From F22 sp963678855 (GTDB taxonomy: Bacteria; Bacteroidota; Bacteroidia; Bacteroidales; Bacteroidaceae): DNA of 64,000 bases. The notes beneath the pieces were generated by a model. It was not told the origin of the DNA. It saw only the letters and a program-made list of their open reading frames with translations, and did no database searches. Where the stretch lies: positions 2,790,001-2,854,000 of the forward strand of contig OY787448.1 of the NCBI GenBank assembly GCA_963678855.1, given 5' to 3'. How positions within the stretch are numbered: position 1 is the first letter of the stretch; each line of letters begins with the position of its first letter. Made by a program: the position numbers and the translations under genes. Shown here in pieces: positions 1-8,474 of the stretch.

Positions 1-162
1 TCTCGTATTTTTGAACGTTTCTACAAAGCTAATGAGTTTAAACAAGGAGCTGGTCTGGGACTTAATCTTTGTCGTGTATTAGTTGATAATTTAGGGGGTG
101 AGATAAATGTACACTCTACTGTAGGTGAAGGCAGCCGATTTGAAGTCTGTTTACCAGGGTAG
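1..162 (+). CDS. sensor histidine kinase, C-terminal end (partial)
   Basis: The window opens inside a reading frame whose last 53 residues are the end of a histidine kinase ATPase domain. The ATP-lid/G2 region reads IFERFYKANEFKQGAGLGLN, with the F-box (FERF) and a GxGLGL motif, followed by a final strand ending RFEVCLPG. It closely resembles the same region of the kinases at 23.8 and 51-53 kb, so it probably belongs to the same membrane-bound family lacking a fused receiver. The start lies outside the window, so the sensor part is unknown. The frame stops at 160-162 and is convergent with the next gene. Confidence 0.85.
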   Translation, partial: SRIFERFYKANEFKQGAGLGLNLCRVLVDNLGGEINVHSTVGEGSRFEVCLPG

Positions 163-185
163 TGAATGTTTTTATATTGATGACT

Positions 186-1622
186 TTATTTGATACCAAG
201 TTCTATATACTGTCTGTACCTACTTTCTACATCTTTTACATATTGATATGTCTCAGCACCTCTAAAGTATCCAAATCGACATACAGAATCGGTATAGTAT
301 TTTTCTTTTGATTTTAGAAGGATAAAACGTTCTACATTATCATCCCACACAGTGGGGTCAGCACCATATTTCTTTGCTAACGCAATGGCGTCGAGTACAT
401 GACCAAGACCTGAATTATAAGCTGCTAGTTCAAATTTATATCGTTCAGAGGCCTTAGGAACGCGTCGTTTAAGACTACGCTCTAAACTATTCATGTAATT
501 AACTGCACCTTTAACGCTATAACGAGGGTTTTCCTCTCGTCCTTCGGGCACACCCATAGCCTGAGCTGTTGCTGGCATGAGCTGCATAATGCCTTTGGCA
601 CCCACCCAAGAAATCACTGTAGAATCGAATCGGCTCTCTGTATAAGCGATTGCAGCAAGCAGTCGCCAATCCCAACCGTTTGGAATCCCAAATTCTTTAA
701 AGAACTCATCAAATGGAGAAATTCTGTTGTCCTTTACTGATAAAACTGGTGCTTTGGCTCTCAACTTACTATACTCGAAGTATCGTTTCATGTTAGCCTT
801 ATAAGCAGGCTTTTGTACAAAAGCTTTGCTCCAAGTATTTAACGTGTCAGCAAGCATTAAGGCATCACGTCCAACAGCCCATTGGGCACGTTGATCGTAG
901 CTTACAGCTAGATCGACACGTAAGTTAGGAAAGTATGTCTTATTATATTTAGCAACATCCTCGTCTGCAATGGTATAACCCATTCGTCCAAAAGCTACTT
1001 TGGTAATCAATTCTTCTGCATTGAGACTATCAGATGGAATATATACAATATCAATGCCTCCACCAAGCTCTTCTTGCAAGTTGTCGATACGTTCACGATA
1101 TTTTTTCTCGGATACGTAGACACGCTGACCCACAAGTTGGGTGACATCATTGATTTGCCTTTGTCCAGCTTTGCGTTGTACGAGTACTTGGTGTGATACA
1201 CTTTCTGGACCACAATAGCGCAAGCTATCTTTCCAAGTTTTGTTTATAGGGAGGTAGTAACTGACAATGTCAACCTCTTTCCTTTGGAGCATCTGAAATA
1301 AACCTCTCACATCTTTGGCAGTGTGTATTTCAAGTTGCACGCCTAGGTGTTGGGCAAATTGTTCTGCAAGATCATATTGCCAACCCACTTGTTCACCACG
1401 GTAGATGAAATAAGAGGTCCCACTGTAAAGAGTGCCGATATGCAGCGTGTCTCTGTCAATGATTTCTTGTAAATCATCTTGTTGAATTTCGATTGCTTTT
1501 TTTTCTGGATGAAACAGAAAAAATAATATAACAGGTAAAAGGATAGCCAACAAGACAGCTACCTTTTTCAAGATAGCTGTCCTAGTATGATGTTCAGATG
1601 TCCACTGAAAGAGCACTTTCAT
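186..1622 (-). CDS. mltF: MltF-like membrane-bound lytic transglycosylase
   Basis: 478-residue envelope protein predicted to cleave peptidoglycan glycan strands non-hydrolytically (MltF family). An N-terminal transmembrane anchor lies at about 21-38. A periplasmic SBP_bac_3-like domain spans about 55-290 (IDRDTLHIGTLYSGTSYF at its start). A C-terminal SLT domain at about 310-450 carries the catalytic Glu in AYTESRF (about E327) and the GAKGIMQLMPATA motif. This two-domain order is that of MltF. It is the second gene of an operon: its ATG directly abuts the stop codon of udk, with no intervening base. Both genes probably use the promoter at 2321-2352. Confidence 0.92.
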   Translation of the reverse strand: MKVLFQWTSEHHTRTAILKKVAVLLAILLPVILFFLFHPEKKAIEIQQDDLQEIIDRDTLHIGTLYSGTSYFIYRGEQVGWQYDLAEQFAQHLGVQLEIHTAKDVRGLFQMLQRKEVDIVSYYLPINKTWKDSLRYCGPESVSHQVLVQRKAGQRQINDVTQLVGQRVYVSEKKYRERIDNLQEELGGGIDIVYIPSDSLNAEELITKVAFGRMGYTIADEDVAKYNKTYFPNLRVDLAVSYDQRAQWAVGRDALMLADTLNTWSKAFVQKPAYKANMKRYFEYSKLRAKAPVLSVKDNRISPFDEFFKEFGIPNGWDWRLLAAIAYTESRFDSTVISWVGAKGIMQLMPATAQAMGVPEGREENPRYSVKGAVNYMNSLERSLKRRVPKASERYKFELAAYNSGLGHVLDAIALAKKYGADPTVWDDNVERFILLKSKEKYYTDSVCRFGYFRGAETYQYVKDVESRYRQYIELGIK

Positions 1623-2228
1623 TTACATATGTTTTTTGACGTACATGCGTAAGATATCAATTGCTACATGGTTGCTGCCACCTTCAGGTACAATCAAGTC
1701 GGCATATCTTTTACATGGTTCGATAAACTGATCATGCATAGGCTTTAGGACTCTTGTATATCTTTCCATTACAGCTTCTGCAGTACGTCCTCTTTCTGCA
1801 ATATCTCGCTGAATCACTCGGATAAGACGTTCGTCAGCATCTGTATCAACAAATACTTTAAGGTCCATCAAGTCACGTAGCTTAGGATCACTTAGAGCTA
1901 AGATACCTTCAATAATGATGACATTGAGGGGCTCAATATGAATAGTCTCAGGTTGACGAGTACATGAGATATAACTGTAGGTAGGTTGCTCAATAGCGCT
2001 ACCTTCTTTCAATGTTTGTACGTGACTTGAAAGCAGATCCCAGTCAAAAGCTTCAGGATGGTCAAAATTGATGTTTTGACGCTCTTCTACAGGTACATGA
2101 CTACTATCTTTATAGTAAGAGTCCTGAGGAAGTAGTACAACATCACCTAGTGATAATGTTTCAATAATTTTTCGCACCACAGTTGTTTTTCCTGAGCCGG
2201 TGCCGCCCGCAATACCAATAATTAACAT
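1623..2228 (-). CDS. udk: uridine kinase
   Basis: 201-residue cytosolic kinase that phosphorylates uridine and cytidine to UMP and CMP in pyrimidine salvage. The Walker A loop GGTGSGKTT lies at residues 8-16. QDSYYKD and NFDHPEAFDWDLL are the substrate-binding motifs typical of Udk, and IEGILAL and RDIAERGRT follow in the expected order. Length is normal for the family. It is first in an operon with mltF, whose start codon abuts the udk stop. A well-formed Bacteroidetes promoter stands about 90 bases upstream. Confidence 0.95.
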   Translation of the reverse strand: MLIIGIAGGTGSGKTTVVRKIIETLSLGDVVLLPQDSYYKDSSHVPVEERQNINFDHPEAFDWDLLSSHVQTLKEGSAIEQPTYSYISCTRQPETIHIEPLNVIIIEGILALSDPKLRDLMDLKVFVDTDADERLIRVIQRDIAERGRTAEAVMERYTRVLKPMHDQFIEPCKRYADLIVPEGGSNHVAIDILRMYVKKHM

Positions 2229-2259
2229 CTTCGAGGGAGGATTTTTCAGAGGTTTTATT

Positions 2260-2267
2260 TATTTTTG
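2260..2267 (+). promoter_or_regulatory. -7 box for the Dabb gene
   Basis: TATTTTTG fits the Bacteroidetes -7 consensus TAnnTTTG and faces the Dabb gene 87 bases downstream. No clear -33 TTTG was found at the usual distance, so support is moderate. Confidence 0.4.
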
Positions 2268-2320
2268 TACGGAGCTATCCAAGAGGGTAAAAACCATATG
2301 CCCTCATCCGTATAGCCAAG

Positions 2321-2352
2321 CAAATATAATAACAAATTAATTGATTGCCAAA
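2321..2352 (-). promoter_or_regulatory. promoter of udk-mltF
   Basis: Read on the minus strand this is TTTG, 20 bases, TATATTTG, an exact match to the Bacteroidetes primary sigma factor consensus. The predicted start point gives a leader of about 85 bases to udk. Confidence 0.7.
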
Positions 2353-2354
2353 TT

Positions 2355-2654
2355 ATGATGAAGCACAATGTATTATTTAAGCTAAATGAAGACTTGAGTG
2401 CAACAGAAGCCATTCAAGTTAAGACAGATTTTAAAATAGCTATTGAAGCATTGCAAGATACAATCGACGTGATTAAACATATTGAAGTTGGGTTTAACGA
2501 CAACCCAGACGAGAATTTCGATATTGCTTTGATATGTGAAGTCGATTCTTTGGAAGACGTTGCCACGTATTCTAAGCACCCTGAGCACCTAAAAGCTGCC
2601 CAAATTTTGAAAGGAAAAGTCGCTTCCCGTGCCTGCGTTGACTATACAATCTAA
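2355..2654 (+). CDS. Dabb (stress-responsive A/B barrel) domain protein
   Basis: 99-residue single-domain protein of the Dabb family, small dimeric alpha/beta barrels of the ferredoxin-like type. The family pattern is visible: an N-terminal MKHNVLFKL strand, a helix with IEALQDTIDVIKHIEVG, a DIALICEVDS strand and YSKHPEHLKAA near the end. Biochemical role is unknown for most members; some plant and bacterial relatives bind or process small hydrophobic molecules. There are two adjacent ATG codons (2355 and 2358) and either could be the start. It is monocistronic or loosely linked to dsbD, which begins 26 bases after its stop. Confidence 0.85.
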   Translation: MMKHNVLFKLNEDLSATEAIQVKTDFKIAIEALQDTIDVIKHIEVGFNDNPDENFDIALICEVDSLEDVATYSKHPEHLKAAQILKGKVASRACVDYTI

Positions 2655-2680
2655 TTTTGACCAAAACCACATAATTATAT

Positions 2681-4735
2681 ATGAAGAAATCTATTACTTT
2701 TATCTGGGCCATGTTCATCATGCTTCTGCCATTGGCAGCACAGATACAGATGAATCAAGAGCCTATACAAATTGATGTAAAACTGCAGGAACTTGCGCCT
2801 AACAAACTCCAAATAGTAGTACAAGGTAGTATTGCCAATGGATGGCATATGTATTCTACTCGTTTGGGTGAAGGGCCGACTTCCGCAGCCATTCATATTG
2901 AGAAAATTCTAGGTGCTCATATAGATGGTATATTAATGCCATCGGGTACAGAAATTGAAGCCTATGACGACTTGTTCGCTATGAAGGTGCGTTATTTTGA
3001 ACATAATGCGGCATTCACACAGAACGTAATTTTAGATCAAGAAGACTATATCATAGAAGGATATTTTGAATATGGTGCTTGCGATGATGAGAGTTGTTTG
3101 CCACCTACATCTGTTGATTTTTCTTTTAAGAATGGTGATGTAGCCAAACTAGAAGCTGCACTTCAAGAAGGCATAAAGGAAGATGCTGGAAAGACAACCG
3201 TTTTGTCAGGTCTTAAGACTGTAGATTTAAGTAAAGCTTCTAAGAAAACTGCGGCTGTCAATAAGAAAAAGGTTAGCGCTAAAAAGAAGTCGATTAAATC
3301 AGGCGATTTATGGAAACCTGTAATTGAAGAACTTAATGCTTTCGACAAGCATAAAGTCAGCAGTGACAATTCGTGGATCTTTATTTTTATAGCAGGCTTC
3401 GGCGGAGGATTGTTGGCTTTGTTGACTCCTTGTGTTTGGCCAATTATCCCTATGACTGTAAGCTTCTTTACTAAGCGAACTAAAGACAGAAGCAAGGGTA
3501 TACGAGATGCGATGACATATGGAATTTCAATCATTGTTATTTATCTGACTTTAGGACTTTCCATAACCTTGATATTTGGTGCTAGCGCATTGAACTCTTT
3601 AGCTACAAATGCTGTCTTCAATATCCTTTTCTTTGCAATGTTATTGGTTTTTGCAGCTTCTTTCTTAGGGGGATTTGAAATTACTTTGCCAAGCTCTTGG
3701 ACAAATGCAGTAGATCGAAAGAGTGAGGAGACAAGTGGTATGCTTAGTATCTTCTTGATGGCCTTTACTTTGGCGCTTGTGTCATTCTCATGTACGGGTC
3801 CTATTATTGGTTTCTTGCTGGTAGAAGTGTCGACTACAGGTAGTGTGGTAGGTCCAGCTATCGGCATGTTTGGTTTTGCACTAGCGTTAGCATTACCATT
3901 CACTTTGTTTGCGCTATTCCCAACTTGGTTGAAGCAAATGCCAAAATCTGGTGGTTGGATGAATGTCATGAAGGTGACTCTTGGTTTCTTAGAGTTAGCA
4001 TTTGCCTTGAAGTTCTTATCTGTAGCCGATCTTGCTTATGGCTGGGGGATTCTCGATAGAGAGCCATTTATTGCTTTATGGATCGTAATCTTTGGATTGC
4101 TAGGGGTCTACTTGCTGGGTCTGATTAAGTTTCCACATGATGATGATGAAACTAGAGTAAGCATTCCACGGTTCTTTATGGCTTTGTTGTCACTAGCATT
4201 CGCTATATATATGATACCAGGCCTGTGGGGCGCACCTTTGAAGGCGATTAGCGCATTCGCACCTCCTATGCAGACTCAAGACTTTAATTTATACGATAAA
4301 GAAGTACATGCTCAATTTGATGATTATGAAGCTGGGATGGCCTATGCTAAGCAACATAACAAACCTGTTATGCTTGACTTTACAGGTCACGGATGTGTAA
4401 ACTGCCGTCGTATGGAGCTTGCTGTATGGACAGATCCTACAGTATCTGATATTATCAATAAAGACTATGTGCTTATTACACTATATGTGGATAACAAGAA
4501 GCCACTACCTGAAAAAATTAAGATAGAAGAAAATGGCAAGAAACGTACACTACGTACTCTAGGTGACAAGTGGAGTTATTTGCAACGTGTAAAGTTTGGT
4601 GTCAATGCACAGCCATTTTATGTGTTGGTTGATAATGAAGGTATGCCATTAGAAGGTGCATATAGCTTCAATGAAAGTATTCCAGATTATATCCAGTTCC
4701 TTAAAGCTGGATTGACTGAATATAAGAAGAGATAA
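2681..4735 (+). CDS. dsbD: DsbD-type thiol:disulfide interchange protein
   Basis: 684-residue inner-membrane protein that carries electrons from cytosolic thioredoxin to the periplasm. Three modules are seen. After a signal peptide (MKKSITFIWAMFIMLLPLAA) comes an N-terminal periplasmic domain with the redox pair in YGACDDESC. A membrane domain of about eight helices (about 225-520) has its two cysteines in LTPCVWPIIPMT (about C251) and FSCTGPIIG (about C370). The C-terminal thioredoxin-like domain has CVNC at about 571-574. All six conserved cysteines are present, so it should be functional. A lysine-rich linker (about 180-210) joins domains one and two. A strong terminator follows. Confidence 0.95.
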   Translation: MKKSITFIWAMFIMLLPLAAQIQMNQEPIQIDVKLQELAPNKLQIVVQGSIANGWHMYSTRLGEGPTSAAIHIEKILGAHIDGILMPSGTEIEAYDDLFAMKVRYFEHNAAFTQNVILDQEDYIIEGYFEYGACDDESCLPPTSVDFSFKNGDVAKLEAALQEGIKEDAGKTTVLSGLKTVDLSKASKKTAAVNKKKVSAKKKSIKSGDLWKPVIEELNAFDKHKVSSDNSWIFIFIAGFGGGLLALLTPCVWPIIPMTVSFFTKRTKDRSKGIRDAMTYGISIIVIYLTLGLSITLIFGASALNSLATNAVFNILFFAMLLVFAASFLGGFEITLPSSWTNAVDRKSEETSGMLSIFLMAFTLALVSFSCTGPIIGFLLVEVSTTGSVVGPAIGMFGFALALALPFTLFALFPTWLKQMPKSGGWMNVMKVTLGFLELAFALKFLSVADLAYGWGILDREPFIALWIVIFGLLGVYLLGLIKFPHDDDETRVSIPRFFMALLSLAFAIYMIPGLWGAPLKAISAFAPPMQTQDFNLYDKEVHAQFDDYEAGMAYAKQHNKPVMLDFTGHGCVNCRRMELAVWTDPTVSDIINKDYVLITLYVDNKKPLPEKIKIEENGKKRTLRTLGDKWSYLQRVKFGVNAQPFYVLVDNEGMPLEGAYSFNESIPDYIQFLKAGLTEYKKR

Positions 4736-4762
4736 CCACTTCGTGGAAAGGTTATAGTATGG

Positions 4763-4795
4763 AAGGCGTGTCAAAGCAAATCTTTGACACGCCTT
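4763..4795 (+). terminator. intrinsic terminator after dsbD
   Basis: A perfect 14-bp stem (AAGGCGTGTCAAAG and its complement) around the 5-base loop CAAAT, followed by the T-rich CTAATTTGTTTAA. It lies 27 bases after the dsbD stop. Confidence 0.85.
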
Positions 4796-4897
4796 CTAAT
4801 TTGTTTAATACTTCTGTCGTACAGAATAAATTTACCAGTACGTCTTCTTAGGCAACGCAAGTTATTATAGACAGTGCTGTGACCAAAGGATTATGAG

Positions 4898-4917
4898 CTG
4901 GCAACCATGGTTGCCAG
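4898..4917. repeat. perfect 20-bp palindrome with a partial copy nearby
   Basis: CTGGCAACCATGGTTGCCAG is its own reverse complement. Thirteen bases of it (CCATGGTTGCCAG) recur at 4951-4963, and a looser copy (CCACGGTTG) sits at 4928-4936. The block lies in the non-coding stretch between the dsbD terminator and a decayed gene. It has no T tract and is not an obvious terminator. Confidence 0.6.
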
Positions 4918-4990
4918 TATCTGACATCCACGGTTGTTAGCACCTAGCATCCATGGTTGCCAGCTACCTCTCCATTAATAATAATTGCTT

Positions 4991-5344
4991 TTACTTATAA
5001 AGCATAGCTGCTAGAGCAGGCAATCCTTCTGCACCAGGATATGTCGGAAATGCTTCTTTCATTGCTTTGACAAAACTATCTGTACCTTTTTTAGCAGCCT
5101 TCAACACACGAATGGTTTCTCTGATAGCCACTGGTGACTTGATTAACAATGGGGATGCGTGTCCTACAAATGGTGCAAAATGCATATAATAAGCTTTACC
5201 ACCGTAGAGGTAGGAAAATCAGTTGTACTACCTTGAGAGAAGATAAAGTCAATACCTGCATAGTTTTGTGTTCTTACTTGTTTGAGCATTAACGCTAGTC
5301 AAGTTAGTCATAAAGGCTAAGCAAGACAGCAGAATACATTTCAT
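4991..5344 (-). pseudogene. remnant of a secreted protein gene
   Basis: The minus strand from 5344 encodes a clean signal peptide (MKCILLSCLAFMTNLTSVNA, then Q) but the frame stops after 31 codons. The next piece (NYAGIDFIFSQGSTTDF) continues in another frame, and a third frame gives YYMHFAPFVGHASPLL and an open 64-codon tail ending PALAAMLYK at the stop at 4991. Three frames in 350 bases, with most of a normal protein missing, indicate a deleted and frameshifted gene. The family is not recognised; the tail is vaguely like the C-terminus of MBL-fold hydrolases, but that is a guess. Confidence 0.6.
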
Positions 5345-5451
5345 AGTTCTTTGTTTTATAAATAGAATGAATTATAAAGTAATCTGCTGCAAGTATACGA
5401 GATGTAGCTGATAGAAAATGACCTTGCTGTGGTAGATTGTGGACAAAACAG

Positions 5452-5486
5452 ACAGTCCCTCTCATCAAATCAATGAGAGGGACTGT
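5452..5486 (-). terminator. intrinsic terminator after the AraC gene
   Basis: A perfect 14-bp stem (ACAGTCCCTCTCAT / ATGAGAGGGACTGT) with a 7-base loop, 4 bases beyond the AraC stop. On the minus strand it is followed by CTGTTTTGTCC. Confidence 0.75.
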
Positions 5487-5490
5487 ATAG

Positions 5491-6372
5491 TTAAGAATTA
5501 CTGTCTCTAAATAGTGATGGAGTAACACCTGCTTGTTTCTTGAAGAACTTGACAAAATTAGTAGGCTCTTCAAAACTTAAGTGCCATGCTATTTCATTGA
5601 TTTGCATACTACCGTGTGCTAGTAGACGCTTGGCTTCAAGTGTGATACGTGACTGTATCATCTGCTTAGGGCTGGAGTCTGTGAGCTGTGTGCATGCTCT
5701 ATATAGTTGCTTCTCCGTGACATTGAGCGAGTCAGCATAGAAGCTTACTTGTCTTTTGGTGCGATAATGCTGATTGACCATATGCATGAAATCAAGCAAA
5801 AGCTGTTTGTATGGACTGTCGGCATGGGTTTCTCTTCCTTGTGCTATAAAACATCTTTCGGCATTGTATAGAAGCATATGGAGCATATTGATGAGCATCT
5901 TACGTTGATACTTGTCAAAAGGCTTGTCAAACTCACGATACATGGCATGTAGCAGATGGTGCAGTTCCATATGTCCTTTCTTAGATGCCTCGAGAGTAAG
6001 GACCGCAGGCTCATACATCTCGTTGAACAACAAACCAGTATGTAAGAAAGAGAGATCATCGTTGTCCATACAGTAAAACTCATCGGTAAAGATTAGTCCC
6101 ACCCCTTTATAATGTCCTTTAGGATCAAATTGGTGAATCTGATTTGGAGCAACAAAGGCAATGGATTCCCCAGTAAGCAAGACATCCTTAAAATCAATCA
6201 TATGGTGTGCATGCCCACCTTGCATCCAGAGAATCTGAAAGAAACTGACTCGATGTGGATGAGTCATTATACCACTATGCTTGTAGTAAGTTTCTTGCAT
6301 GTCAATGATCTCAAATTCATGGTTGAGACCAGATTTGAAACCATACTTCTTTATATCCGTGTCATGCTTCAT
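5491..6372 (-). CDS. AraC-family transcriptional regulator
   Basis: 293-residue regulator with an N-terminal cupin-like sensing domain (QGGHAHHMIDF and FVAPNQIHQF are typical beta-barrel stretches) and a C-terminal AraC double helix-turn-helix at about 195-290 (VSFYADSLNVTEKQLYRACT, then ITLEAKRLLAHGSMQINEIA and TNFVKFFKKQAGVTPSLFR). I chose the ATG at 6372 (MKHDTD) rather than the one at 6393, because the latter would overlap the end of the rel gene and the 6372 start gives a clean 10-base gap. It probably rides on the rel transcript. Ligand and targets are not evident. Confidence 0.85.
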   Translation of the reverse strand: MKHDTDIKKYGFKSGLNHEFEIIDMQETYYKHSGIMTHPHRVSFFQILWMQGGHAHHMIDFKDVLLTGESIAFVAPNQIHQFDPKGHYKGVGLIFTDEFYCMDNDDLSFLHTGLLFNEMYEPAVLTLEASKKGHMELHHLLHAMYREFDKPFDKYQRKMLINMLHMLLYNAERCFIAQGRETHADSPYKQLLLDFMHMVNQHYRTKRQVSFYADSLNVTEKQLYRACTQLTDSSPKQMIQSRITLEAKRLLAHGSMQINEIAWHLSFEEPTNFVKFFKKQAGVTPSLFRDSNS

Positions 6373-6382
6373 AATACAGTAC

Positions 6383-8251
6383 TTATTTGGCAATACGTTT
6401 GACTATTTCTACTTCTGGCAGTTTACGCAGATATGATATAATGTCGTTTAATTCGTCTACAGAATGCACTGAAAAATCAATATGACATGTTACAATTTCA
6501 TCTTCAGAGACAACATGTGCTTTATCCATATTTAGTCCGTGCACAGTAGAAATAACTTTGATGATATCTGCCAGCAAGTGTTTACTATTTCCTGCAATTA
6601 ATTGGAGTGAAATAGGGTATAAACTGTCTGGGTGAGGCTCCAGCCTGTAATCCACAATTGTATCTCCAGCTTGAGCAGCTTTACTAATAGCTTTGGTGCA
6701 TGCACGTCGGTGTACTTCTAGTTTAGCATGGTCAGCTGATTTAAATGCAACGACTTCTTCACCTGGGATGGGAGAGCAGTGTGGGCACAATTCGAAATCA
6801 GGCTGTAATAAATCAGCTTGTTTGTGTAAGTAGCGAGATATTTTTTGTCGTGCCTTATATGTACGCACATGGTCAAGCCAGTCGGCTTTTACACATGGTA
6901 TATTATTCACATGAATATCTACAATATCTCCTCGATGCAAAATGCGCTTCACAGGGGCCAATTCTCCATTGACATGGGCATATTTTGCTTTTAGTCCTAC
7001 ATGTGTGTGGATATCAAAAGCTAAATCAAGTACAGTACTATCTTTAGGAAGAATACGGGTATCTCCTCTTGGGGTCAAGAGATAGATATCGTCGTTGTAC
7101 AAGTTGGTCGTTACATCTTCCATGTAATTACCTGTAATGCCGTGATAAGCAATGTCTTGAAGTTGCTTACGGAATCTTTCTACCCAAGTCTCAGAGTTAT
7201 TATTGCGCTCTGTTAAACAGCCACGGTGATGCTTGGTTAGCATGCGACTAGAAGCAATATGCACTTCTTCCCAGCCACTGGTTTGATTTAGTAAATCTAC
7301 ATGAAGACTTTGGTAGCCGTTTTCTTTAGGAGCACTTATATAGTTTTTAAATGTCTTAGGTTTGTCTTTGAAATGGTCTGTAAGGACAGAGTATATTTCT
7401 AAAGCGCGCACTTTCTCTTTTTCTACAGGTGAGTTATAGACAATAGAAAAGAAGTGCTTATGCTTAACCTGTGAAACATCAATACTCTTTTCGTTGATAC
7501 GTCTATAGATACTACATACAGGACGGCGTTCTACAAGTACATGGGCATCAATTGTGTTAATCTGTAAGATGCGTTCAACTTCTTGCTTAAAAGCTTCAAT
7601 ATTTTCTTGAGAGTTCTCGTAATCATTTTCAAGATACTCATGGAGTTGTTGATATTCTAGAGGAGTGCGATAGCGTAAAGAAAGATCTTCCAACTCTTTT
7701 TTGACATCATACAACCCAAGTCTGTTCGCTAAACCAGCATAAAAATAATCTGTTTCAGCAGCAATTTTCACTTGCTTGTATGAAGGCATATTGTCTAGGG
7801 TACGCATGTTGTGTAGACGATCGGCTAGTTTAATCATTAACGCACGAATATCGTAATCAATTGATCCTAGCATATGCTTGAAAGTATCTACTTGTAGAGA
7901 TACTTCATAGCTCTCTTTCTTGTTCTTAGTCACAGCTTGTACAAGCATTGCCACAGACTCTCCAAAAAGTTTGCTTATATCTTCTTGGTTATAGTGTGTG
8001 TCTTCAATCACGTCGTGTAGGAAGGCTGCGCAAATAGCGTCAACGCCTAGATTAAATTCCATTGTGACAATTGTAGCTACAGCCACTGGATGGCTAATAA
8101 ATGGTTCGCCTGATTTTCGTTTTTGCTCACAATGTGCCTCACAAGCAAAATCATATGCTTGTTGTACACGATTGATTTCGCTCTCGCTCATTTGTAGCTT
8201 CGAACGACAAAAGTTAATTAGTTCCTTAAGCTCTCTCCTTACATTTTCCAT
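6383..8251 (-). CDS. RelA/SpoT homologue with degenerate synthetase domain
   Basis: 622-residue (p)ppGpp-metabolism protein, shorter than the usual 730-750. The N-terminal hydrolase domain keeps its HD signature: HPVAVA, FLHDVIED (about 80) and LADRLHNMRTL. The synthetase region (about 230-345) keeps SIYRR and PKENGYQSLHV, but the family's DIxAxR strand reads KHKHFFSIV and the EVQIRT motif reads EVHIASS, so key catalytic positions are lost. A TGS domain follows (about 388-445), then a Cys/His zinc-finger-like segment (CPHC at about 489, HRRAC) and a C-terminal ACT domain (about 544-618). Known biology of the family suggests hydrolase activity; loss of synthesis is my inference. Confidence 0.88.
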   Translation of the reverse strand: MENVRRELKELINFCRSKLQMSESEINRVQQAYDFACEAHCEQKRKSGEPFISHPVAVATIVTMEFNLGVDAICAAFLHDVIEDTHYNQEDISKLFGESVAMLVQAVTKNKKESYEVSLQVDTFKHMLGSIDYDIRALMIKLADRLHNMRTLDNMPSYKQVKIAAETDYFYAGLANRLGLYDVKKELEDLSLRYRTPLEYQQLHEYLENDYENSQENIEAFKQEVERILQINTIDAHVLVERRPVCSIYRRINEKSIDVSQVKHKHFFSIVYNSPVEKEKVRALEIYSVLTDHFKDKPKTFKNYISAPKENGYQSLHVDLLNQTSGWEEVHIASSRMLTKHHRGCLTERNNNSETWVERFRKQLQDIAYHGITGNYMEDVTTNLYNDDIYLLTPRGDTRILPKDSTVLDLAFDIHTHVGLKAKYAHVNGELAPVKRILHRGDIVDIHVNNIPCVKADWLDHVRTYKARQKISRYLHKQADLLQPDFELCPHCSPIPGEEVVAFKSADHAKLEVHRRACTKAISKAAQAGDTIVDYRLEPHPDSLYPISLQLIAGNSKHLLADIIKVISTVHGLNMDKAHVVSEDEIVTCHIDFSVHSVDELNDIISYLRKLPEVEIVKRIAK

Positions 8252-8319
8252 ACTGTTCCTTATTTTTTTTCTACGCTATTGGGATGATGCGTTTGTCTAG
8301 TTTTGAAGTTGCATAACAA

Positions 8320-8327
8320 CAAATATA
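8320..8327 (-). promoter_or_regulatory. -7 box for rel
   Basis: TATATTTG on the minus strand, about 70 bases before the rel start; no clear -33 element. Confidence 0.4.
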
Positions 8328-8474
8328 GTAATAATAAAGAAAGTAGCCAGTACGAAGCTTTAAAATTTACTTACTTTTTATTCTTATTTCTGTTGTTTAT
8401 AAGCTATTTGTGCAGCTAAACAAGCGAATTTGCTTGAAAAAGAGCGATAAAGTTGACCATTTGGTAGTTGGTGC

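Noticed and set aside
3163..3969. Two long open frames opposite dsbD
   Set aside because: They lie antisense to a complete, motif-rich gene, lack family features or promoters, and mirror its codon pattern.
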